Source of the DNA: Herpomyces periplanetae
Lineage: Eukaryota > Ascomycota > Laboulbeniomycetes > Herpomycetales > Herpomycetaceae
Direction of reading: 5' to 3'
DNA: 49,325 nucleotides
NCBI GenBank assembly: GCA_009733715.1
Contig: WMKJ01000094.1
Span: 1-49,325 of the forward strand
The position numbers and the translations under genes are program-made. Each line of letters begins with the position of its first letter. The first letter of the stretch is position 1. Positions 41,801-49,325 of the stretch are shown here, piece after piece. Under the pieces are notes generated by a model that was given only the letters and a program-made list of their open reading frames with translations, ran no database searches and had not been told where the DNA came from.

Positions 41801-44244
41801 TAAAATAAGTGGAAAATGGAAAGATACGGGACGAGAAAGTGGCGAAGATTGGGCAGAAGTACATGATTTGCATATGGAAGGTATGAAAGTTATAGTGAAT
41901 CAGGTTCATCAAGTGTTTGGAAGACTTGAAAACAGCTACAATTTAACGTGGATACTAGAAAGAGTGGAAGATTTTCTACGGGATTGTTGTCCTTGCTATG
42001 CGTCGGTGATTGTGTACATGATCCGTGATGAGGGTATAATGCAAAACTTATTGGTTCGTAGTAGTGAGCAAAGTGTACGTGAGATGGTTATGAAATTTTT
42101 GGTCAATGGTCTACGATACATTAAACAGGAAGCTTGGGAAATTTATGGAGAAAGGCATCCAGACAATCAAGATTGGAGTAAAGGGGCAACAGAACACGAC
42201 AAAAGTCATGAAGGATTGTTATCATTAGTAGTGGAGGAACTTCGGGACTTTTTATCGGTAATTCACGCTGGATTTCGGTCGTGGGAAGAGTTATTTGGAA
42301 TCTTTGTGGAAATAGCTAAAGTAGGGGACTTTGAAGTAGAGATACTTTTATGGAAAGGTGTATTTGAAATGTGTATGGAATGGCTTGTGGGACATTATGA
42401 TGAAGGAGTAAGAAGACTACATGAAAGGGCATACTGGATTATGGAAAGAAAGCGGCCTGCATGTAATCGATTAGCAGAGATTGTTGGAATTTTCCTTGAG
42501 CAGGTAGACGTTAATTGGATTGTAGAAAGTAAGGAAGATCGTCTGAAAGAGGGTAAGAGTTGCGATGGAAAATTTCCTATAACCCGCTGGGAACGGGATA
42601 TGTTAGTGTACTGGGATGAAGAGAATAAGTGCAGTGTGTTATTTGGCAGGATATTGGACTTGTGGAATGCAGAAGATGAGAAGGAAAAAGAATTTATACC
42701 GGGTTCGGTAATGTTAAGGATGATTGAGCAAATTGACGGACACAATGGGACAAAGGATGCTAATATAATAACAGATCAAATTAGACAAACTTTACACGGT
42801 GGAATTAGCTATTTGTTACCCGGATTTAGCGATGCTTACCTGAAAGCAGCAGCAATATTTTGCGGAAGGATAAGCCAAAGACACTGGATACGTGAAATGG
42901 TGAAATGTGCAGTAGGAAGTTGTCTTGAACTTGATAATGAAGGAAGTGGTAATGGAAGTGGATGTTGTGGAAGAGGTGGACAAGGACATTTGAACTTTTT
43001 TGCGTTGACTTGGGATATGACAAATGAACCTTTATCGGTCTGGATGGATGAAAATGAAAAAACCGCTGGTCGAAAGTATCGTGAGGGTCTGGTTAAACGT
43101 AACCAGTATATTTATCGGTGGATAGTAAAAACGATAAAGAATTGGGGAATAGTTTTACTCAAGTATGATAAATGGGAAGTGAGAATTAACACTTTACGAT
43201 TGATAATGAAAATGCTGGAGTTGGAATACGATATAATGTCAAAAGAAGATACTAAAGAGGCATATCCGTCAACTGAAGGAATTAACGGATGCAGCAAGTT
43301 AGTAAAAAAGATGATATACGATGCTATGTATAAGATTCGCCGCAAAGCAATTAGTGAATGCTTGGATAGGATTATCCAAGTTCTTCGGGCGAGTTTACGA
43401 GAGGGACAGACTGAGGTAGCAAATAATCTAGCCGAAGTCAAGATTTTGGGGGATAAGTTGTATAATTGGCTTGTTAAAGCTAGAAGGGAAAATATTACTC
43501 TACGGGAAAGTTTAGGCAATGTAGATCGTGAAGAGTATTGTAAGGACAAGGAGCTAGTACAAGATACCGAAGCAAGCCAAACAAAGGACAAGGGTAGCAT
43601 AACGTCTGCAAACCCCAAGCGAAAACGAACCAAAGATAGTGGTAGCGGTGGTACGGACGATGCGAGCATAAATGATGAACCAGAAGTACAGGCAGATTTA
43701 ACCGTTAAAAGGAATGAGATTATGCCTTGTCTGCAACACTCTCACGACAAGGCCACACAGGGTTATGTAGCGAAAGATTCCAACAGATTAATCAAGCTGG
43801 GTAATACACAGTTAAGCGATAGCGATGAACTAGAGGAGGATAGGGATGACGATGATCAAACACATGAAAGCAACGGTGACGACGACGACGACGAAGACAG
43901 TGAATCTGATGAGAACGACGATACAGATTCATATACATCATGGGTACGCGAACCCAACATTTTGCAAGACTATCAAAGTAAGTATGCCCAAGAGCCGCCT
44001 TGCATCTTTCGTCATGATTATTTTAACGGGGAATATCCTGTATCACAAGCATGCACACGCACACATCGTCTGACCTTGCTCGTGCGTACACACTAACCGT
44101 AAAATAGGGTTACGACAATGTATGCACGTGGAAAAGCTAAGGTTTAACGAAGAAAGCGAATGTTACCATGACCCATGTAGAGAACCTGATATCGATAATG
44201 CGTTGGCTGATAACGCTTTATCCAAGCAACAAACCCGATTGTAA
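35830..44244 (+). CDS. Giant ubiquitin-specific protease (USP9X/USP24/USP34-like)
   Basis: Exons are 35830-36364, 36439-36601, 36707-43977 and 44108-44244, giving 2701 aa with consistent phases. The last intron has a GTAAGT donor and CACTAACC branch point. Residues 1-180 are Pro/Ser-rich and probably disordered. Residues 185 to about 1520 are helical, armadillo/HEAT-like. The USP catalytic domain spans about 1535-1870: Cys box GIKNLGNTCYMNSLL with C1549, a CESCGG zinc-ribbon half, FHLKRFDFDVSRM, and His box HGHYFSCIR with H1803, followed by WVKYDDAEV. The catalytic residues are intact. A helical C-terminal half leads to a basic PKRKR and a long Asp/Glu run near 2610-2655. The size and layout match the USP9X/24/34 class, which removes ubiquitin in diverse pathways; the substrate cannot be inferred. 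It converges on the RRM gene. Confidence 0.9.
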
Positions 44245-44550
44245 TGGATAATGTTCAAAGTGGGGTATGAACTACCGTTTATACAGTCTAATTTTTATGG
44301 CTGTTACGTGTCAAGTTGATCCAACGTTCGCACCAACTTTAATAATACGGTCACCCCCTTGGGGACGAGGATGATGCAGCGTGAAGGTTAAACACAGTAC
44401 GAACTACATACCGGCAAGTTACAAGCAAACATCATACTACACTATGCCCCCACCTTGCATCGAGGGGAGCGATGTACACGATCCGGTTTACCAAAACTGT
44501 GATAAGTGACGTAAAGTGTATAGCATTTATCATGTATTGAATAAGAAATT

Positions 44551-44583
<33 letters not shown>

Positions 44584-44687
44584 CACACGCACACGCGCAC
44601 TTGATGGGATGAACAAAACCGAGATAATTGGTCGGATAAATGAGACGAAATTGCACTCACAAACATATCGCATCACAAAAAGGATGT
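44245..44687. other. Intergenic region between convergent genes
   Basis: About 440 bp between the USP stop (+) and the RRM-protein stop (-), carrying both 3' UTRs and a CA microsatellite. Nothing else is recognised. Confidence 0.6.
44551..44600. repeat. (AC)n microsatellite
   Basis: About 14 uninterrupted AC units at 44551-44578, continuing as ATAC/ACGC variants to about 44600. It is on the 3' side of both convergent neighbours. Confidence 0.95.
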
Positions 44688-47600
44688 TCATTTAGTGGAC
44701 AAGGATGACCGAGTAAAAGAAAACGGTAGAGTAGATGCTGAGGACAAAGCAGTGCCGCTGCCACTGCCGCCACCGACAGAAGTATTGGAAGATGAAGTGG
44801 AAGAGAGAGGTAGTTTACTAGAACTGGATGTAGGAGGAAAGGATGAAGATTTAAAGGGATGAAGGGAAGCCGAAAAATCAAACAAATCCGACTTAACAGC
44901 AGAGTTATTATTATTGGAATTGTTGTTATTCAAGGTCGACGAAGACGAAGGCGACGGAGGGGTGGAACCGGAGGACAATTCAGTTATGAGCAATTGAGAG
45001 GAAGATGAGGAAGACGAAGTATTGGCAGCCGATGGTAAATGATGCTTGGAATGATCGGGATCACGTTCGTTAAGGGATAGATTGACAAGGGAAAAGTTAA
45101 AATTTGGAGCAGTAGAGCAATTAGGCATGACTGCTGCTGATGAAGCGGCGACATTGACAATTGGAGCGCTTGATCCAGCGGGTGAAACAGTTGAAGATGA
45201 CACTCCACTGGTAACAACAATATTGGAAGAAGTTGGTATAAAATCTCGCATGAAGACTGGCATACTGACCGCACGAGCGTGTTGACTAGATCGACCAGTC
45301 ACACTACTATTAGCACCAACAAGTAAATAGGGTGGAGCTAATAAGGAAGAATTAAGTAAATTTGAGTTGGACGATGAGGAAGATGAAGAAGAAGATGTTG
45401 AGCAAGAATCCTCGGGATTTGATTGATGATTAGCACCACAGCTGGTAGCAAATTGATCCATTATATTGACACGATTGGTAGATGGTGCGGAATTGACGGG
45501 AGGGGAGGGGCCAGTTGATCCTGAGCCAGTTACAGATCCAGAACTTGAACCCGATACGGAAGATAAGATATTTCCACTTGATAAACTCGATGAGATCCTA
45601 GGAATAGAGGGGTGATTGGCGTAAGCAAATTCTGCCGAAGCAGGCGTACAACCTGATGCAGAGATTGATGATGTAGCAGCAGCAGCAGCGGCAGCCATCG
45701 CAGCGGCATTGGCTTCATGAATATTTTGGCGTTGAATATGTTGAAGATACATGGTTAAAGGATTAAAGTTTGTCAAATTGACGAGAAATTTGTTATTAGC
45801 ATCATTTGGCAAGTTATTATCATCCAAGTCATTAAACATTGGGTTGGATGATGACGATGAACAAGTGGAAGATTGAGCACCAGCTTCGCCAAATGTACCT
45901 GACCCATTAAGATTTGAATTAGTACCATTTCCATTGAGGGAAATGTTATCAGAGCATCTAAAAGCGTTTGGTTTAACGGAAACATTGTTAAGTAATTGTC
46001 GAGGTGGATTGCCACATCTATCTTTGCCAAAGTTAATTTTGAAACGCTTATACTCTGGCTTTTGACGAATTGCGTCAATGGCTTTAATAGCGTAGGCAAT
46101 GTTAGTGAAATTGACGAAAGCACAACTCTTTTCACGGAGTGCATTGACCAATTCAATTTCACCGTACTCGGAAAAATCACGGCGAAGTTTCTCCTCTGTC
46201 CAGTTTTCATTTAAATTACCAATGTAAACGTTTCGAGAAGCTCCACTGCTAACGGCTAGAGCAATAGCTGCTGGAAGTGCACCGGAATGCTTACCCCAAC
46301 CGACTTTCAGGCGGCGATTATGAAGCATTAAACCTTGAAGGTTACTTAACGCAAAGAACGAAGCAGCGGCGGCGGGATCGATAAATGTTACAAAACATAT
46401 ATGTTTATCGGGAATGTAACGAACATGATGTAGCAATCCACCGCGTACAACATTACATATTTCATCAATGGTTGAATCCGGGTGTATACTTCCCAGGTAA
46501 ACCGTTCGATTTCCTAAATTTTCCGTTCCACCGGCAGACGTTGCAACTGCAGCCGCCGCTAGGGATTGTTGGTTCAATGCCGAGGAAATTAGATCACGGT
46601 CAGCCAATTGATTCGGGTTAAGTAAATGAGCATAAGCTGATGACAATCCCAAATATTGAGCGGCATTTTGTTGTTGGGTTTTTGAAACATATGCACAGCG
46701 ATCTTTTCCGTAGTGCACACGGCGTGGTTTTTGCCATTTTGGCTGATGGGGTAATTGAAAAACGGCTTTAATAGCATCAGCGATGGAAAGAAAGTGAACG
46801 AAAGCAATGTTTTTCTCCCGAACAAGTTTAATCGAGTCGATAGGACCAAACCCACTGAGATCCTCACGTATTTCGTCCTCTGTACAATCCATCGGCAACC
46901 CACCCAGATAAACATTACGAGATGCACTGGAGTTTTGAACGGCAAGAGCTACAGCTGGTGTAACATGAGTAGCCTTACCCCAACCGACTTTAATCTCTTG
47001 ACCGTTGATTGAAAGTTTTTTAAGTATAGCATCAGAGTGAAACAGGATTGCAGCACTACTTTCCAAGAAAGAGATAAAAGCACAATTTCTTTCAGGAAGC
47101 AAACGTACGGATTCAATGGGGCCACTTCTTACATGATTCAATATTTCTTCAGCCGGAGTTCCCGCGGGAATGTTTCCCAGGTAAACGGTACGCTTGGCAG
47201 CATTTGATAGTATGGAACTTCCAGGGGGTCCTTGGGGTGTGGTATAAATTGAATTTAAGACCGCAGGAGCAGGTGGAGGAGGAGGGGGAGCAGTAGGGGT
47301 AGGAAATCCAGATGGCTGATGAACGTGAGCATTCATACCGTTGGAAAAACCCGAGTTAACATTAGTAGGATCCGAGGCACGAGAAAAGTACGCAGCAGAA
47401 TTTATTGGTACCGAAGGAGGAGGAGGAGGGGAAATAACATTTGAAAACACGGCAGACTGGGTTGGAGGGGACAGTCCTGCCACAGTAGCTGCAACATGAT
47501 TTGCATGCCCGATAGAATTATTTTGAGTTTGTTGTGAAGGAGGATGAGCATGTAGGGTTTGAATGGTATGAAGAGGATGCGGATTGGTAAACGAAGGAAA

Positions 47601-47978
47601 CGAAGGAAAAGCAGATGAAGCAAAAGTGTGAGGAAGGGGAGGAGGTGGATGAGGATGGTTAGAGTATGGACTACGGATTAACAGACCAGATGGCCCAATG
47701 GGCGTAAAATTCAAATCATAACTCGTATTAGGAGAATGAAGATCAGAAGGCAAAAGATGCGAAGCGTCAGCAATAGCGATGGACGAAGCCGCCGATGCAA
47801 GCGCCGTAGAAGACAAATTAGGAGAATCCGAAGAAGAAGCAAGTGCAGCAGCAGTATTTATAGCCGGCAAATTTATATGATGAGGATGCCGATGAGAGAA
47901 TGCCGTGATCATTGTAGGTGATTGAAAATATGAAGGTTCAAAGGAAGAATTATTGGATGAACAAATGAGAGTTCTCAT
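44688..47978 (-). CDS. MRN1: Four-RRM RNA-binding protein, Mrn1/Nrd1 family
   Basis: A single exon of 1096 aa from the ATG at 47976-47978 ([10 protein letters not shown]); the frame is open another 76 codons upstream, but that stretch is leader-like. Four RRMs are seen: RRM1 from about 263 ([17 protein letters not shown]), RRM2 from about 353 ([17 protein letters not shown]), RRM3 from about 489 ([17 protein letters not shown]) and RRM4 from about 580 ([17 protein letters not shown]). The linkers carry VGWGK and YGKDRC/FGKDRC after RRMs 1-4, typical of yeast Mrn1 and fission yeast Nrd1/Msa2, which bind mRNAs controlling growth and differentiation. The flanks are rich in Ser, Asn, Ala and Pro with short homopolymers (poly-Ala near 770; Ser runs at about 860-1000), probably disordered. 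Trinucleotide-type codon runs may be length-variable. The gene converges on USP. Confidence 0.92.
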   Translation of the reverse strand: MRTLICSSNNSSFEPSYFQSPTMITAFSHRHPHHINLPAINTAAALASSSDSPNLSSTALASAASSIAIADASHLLPSDLHSPNTSYDLNFTPIGPSGLLIRSPYSNHPHPPPPLPHTFASSAFPSFPSFTNPHPLHTIQTLHAHPPSQQTQNNSIGHANHVAATVAGLSPPTQSAVFSNVISPPPPPSVPINSAAYFSRASDPTNVNSGFSNGMNAHVHQPSGFPTPTAPPPPPPAPAVLNSIYTTPQGPPGSSILSNAAKRTVYLGNIPAGTPAEEILNHVRSGPIESVRLLPERNCAFISFLESSAAILFHSDAILKKLSINGQEIKVGWGKATHVTPAVALAVQNSSASRNVYLGGLPMDCTEDEIREDLSGFGPIDSIKLVREKNIAFVHFLSIADAIKAVFQLPHQPKWQKPRRVHYGKDRCAYVSKTQQQNAAQYLGLSSAYAHLLNPNQLADRDLISSALNQQSLAAAAVATSAGGTENLGNRTVYLGSIHPDSTIDEICNVVRGGLLHHVRYIPDKHICFVTFIDPAAAASFFALSNLQGLMLHNRRLKVGWGKHSGALPAAIALAVSSGASRNVYIGNLNENWTEEKLRRDFSEYGEIELVNALREKSCAFVNFTNIAYAIKAIDAIRQKPEYKRFKINFGKDRCGNPPRQLLNNVSVKPNAFRCSDNISLNGNGTNSNLNGSGTFGEAGAQSSTCSSSSSNPMFNDLDDNNLPNDANNKFLVNLTNFNPLTMYLQHIQRQNIHEANAAAMAAAAAAATSSISASGCTPASAEFAYANHPSIPRISSSLSSGNILSSVSGSSSGSVTGSGSTGPSPPVNSAPSTNRVNIMDQFATSCGANHQSNPEDSCSTSSSSSSSSSNSNLLNSSLLAPPYLLVGANSSVTGRSSQHARAVSMPVFMRDFIPTSSNIVVTSGVSSSTVSPAGSSAPIVNVAASSAAVMPNCSTAPNFNFSLVNLSLNERDPDHSKHHLPSAANTSSSSSSSQLLITELSSGSTPPSPSSSSTLNNNNSNNNNSAVKSDLFDFSASLHPFKSSSFPPTSSSSKLPLSSTSSSNTSVGGGSGSGTALSSASTLPFSFTRSSLSTK

Positions 47979-48350
47979 AACAAAGTAAAAATGTAATAAA
48001 AAGGTGCAGAAGAGGAAGGAAAGACGACGTATACACACTGAAGAAACGAAACGTTTATACCGTAATAGGCAAGTACGTAAATGTAAAAAAGAAGAGAAGA
48101 GACGGACGGGGAATATTTGAGCGAATGAAAGTGAGATGAGATGAGGAGAGGAGGAAAATGGTGAGACTGAATGGACAAAGAAGGTAAAATGAAGCGAAGT
48201 TTCCAAGAAAGGTAAAAATCAATGAAATGTTGAGAAAAGTAAAGATGAAAAAAGAGAAGGAAAAAATTATCAAACTTTGCAAGAAGGAACTAACGGCCTA
48301 CATGAGATGAAATACCCAAAAGCCGGAAGGTGCATCTCTTTTCATACTCT
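47979..48350. other. Intergenic: leader of the RRM gene
   Basis: Strongly purine-rich on the + strand (GAAGAGGAAGGAAAG-type words at 48010-48270), so pyrimidine-rich on the RRM gene's coding strand. The frame of the RRM gene stays open to 48206 without a better start. It separates that gene from a small + strand frame. Confidence 0.55.
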
Positions 48351-48533
48351 ATGATGACTAAGCAGGTTTTTCGTCGTCTTGTCTTTTTAGGTCACATGCT
48401 CCTATACTCCGGTTACGTGCACCTCCGCCGCCGCAGCACCGAAGGTGAAAGTCCGCAATTATTTATTTGGCACGATGAATCGTTTCACTTTTTAAACCTT
48501 TCCGTTTTCATTAATGGTGAACGTAAACCCTGA
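48351..48533 (+). CDS. Possible small protein with one membrane segment, unrecognised
   Basis: A 60-codon ATG-to-TGA frame (MMTKQVFRRLVFLGHMLLYS then GYVHLRRRS) has a hydrophobic stretch at about residues 10-23 flanked by Arg on both sides, and a less regular C-terminal half. The pattern could suit a small mitochondrial or ER tail-type protein, but I recognise no family. A GTAAGT donor lies at 48544, 11 bp after the stop, so a 3' UTR intron or a differently framed spliced gene is possible. A chance frame is also possible. Confidence 0.3.
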   Translation: MMTKQVFRRLVFLGHMLLYSGYVHLRRRSTEGESPQLFIWHDESFHFLNLSVFINGERKP

Positions 48534-49325
48534 ATCCATTAATGTAAGTATGTATCTGTATCCGCGCTATTTTTTCCTCCATGGATAATTGTGTATACAT
48601 TAAGCTCAATTTTGTGCTGCTGTTTATAGATACCCTTGTAATTCATGATATGTGTTAATTTTAATTTACCCTCTAACGTATTAATCGTTCCTACGTTTTC
48701 TTAAATTGGTACACCTGAACGTATATGCTGTTCTATACTTTACTGTATTGCATCGTATCATATCGTATAATTCCATGCCATACCACACCCTTACCCATAC
48801 CACATTTACATCAATGTAAAAGGTTTTCTCACTTACTCTCTCTTGTAACCGATTATCATTATGAATATCATTTCACACGTTATGCCCTTGTTTCGATGCA
48901 AGAGTTACTCCTTGCATTCCTACATGAGCCGTATTCCACCCGAGTCTTTGTAATGTGATTTGCGTACATGAGCCAGTCAGTTTGAATTGGTAATTATGCA
49001 TTCTTGAGAGTACGCCCGTGCACACAAGCCGGTGGGTGTACTATGATAACGTATCTGTCTTTGGTCTAGCTCCATCTTGTGTGATTTATCCAAAATAATG
49101 AATCAGTGGGCATGAAATTTCGCAGCTGCTGTTGGTCATACATCAGTTAGCGTGATTATGTGAGTATGTGCATGCGTGATGAATAGGATATTTTATAGAT
49201 TGCTCTTTTACTTAACTTTGTAGAGGCTACATCAACTTATTCGTGATCATTTGGTTGCTCATATCTGCTAATTCGTGTATCCTACCTGTCTAGTATGCCT
49301 CACCACTTATTCCTCTCACCCCGCC
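48534..49325. other. Right-end intergenic region
   Basis: A+T-rich sequence with short CATAC/ATCGTAT-type words at 48740-48810. It contains an unpaired GTAAGT at 48544 and CTAAC at 48674-48678. No gene is supported up to the window edge. Confidence 0.5.

Overview
The window reads as nuclear DNA of a fungus. Evidence: compact genes separated by 0.2-4 kb; short introns (about 53-208 nt) with GTAAGT/GTATGC-type donors and a recurrent CTAAC/CTAAT branch point shortly before the acceptor; a Tlg2 syntaxin that begins almost like the yeast protein (RDRTNLF); a four-RRM Mrn1/Nrd1-type protein; and the fungal HhH-GPD glycosylase lacking an FeS cluster. CTG falls where calmodulin has a conserved Leu, so CUG is not reassigned. 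I cannot place the species. The many introns in calmodulin, ALG8 and the thioesterase point away from budding yeasts. No transposon, rRNA, tRNA or CRISPR array was recognised.

Layout, left to right. 1-2654 (+): C-terminal part of an Arf GEF with a PH domain. 3876-5580 (+): twinfilin, with a short first exon that had to be inferred. 5988-9311 (-): a Cid1-family non-canonical poly(A)/poly(U) polymerase with a long low-complexity tail. 9312-13322: a 4-kb stretch with no recognisable gene. 13323-14515 (-): Tlg2/syntaxin-16. 16009-17187 (+): calmodulin with an Asn/Ser-rich N-terminal extension and a 16-nt exon. 18508-19670 (+): an unfamiliar secreted Cys-rich protein. 19867-21109 (-): mitochondrial ETF beta. 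21475-23555 (-): ALG8 in seven exons. 24178-25539 (-): HhH-GPD DNA glycosylase. 26704-28014 (+): acyl-protein thioesterase in six exons, one only 12 nt. 28947-30223 (+): ATG3. 30706-34740 (+): a very long helical-repeat (PPR-like) protein, probably mitochondrial. 35333-35707 (+): a possible small spliced ORF. 35830-44244 (+): a giant USP-family deubiquitinase. 44688-47978 (-): the four-RRM protein. 48351-48533 (+): a possible small membrane protein.

The genes are mostly conserved housekeeping functions (vesicle traffic, actin, N-glycosylation, autophagy, ubiquitin, RNA tailing, mitochondrial metabolism). They do not form an evident operon-like or defence system. The less ordinary material is: the secreted two-module Cys-rich protein; several predicted micro-exons; the 147-residue insertion inside the second ADF-H domain of twinfilin; the calmodulin extension; a perfect 18-bp palindrome with E2F-like half-sites just upstream of the PPR-like gene; a spliced small ORF ahead of the deubiquitinase; and a window-wide strand bias in which upstream regions are pyrimidine-rich on the coding strand. 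Exon boundaries were deduced by hand from reading frame, splice signals and family similarity. Those for calmodulin, ALG8, ETFB, thioesterase, ATG3 and the USP gene keep frame throughout.
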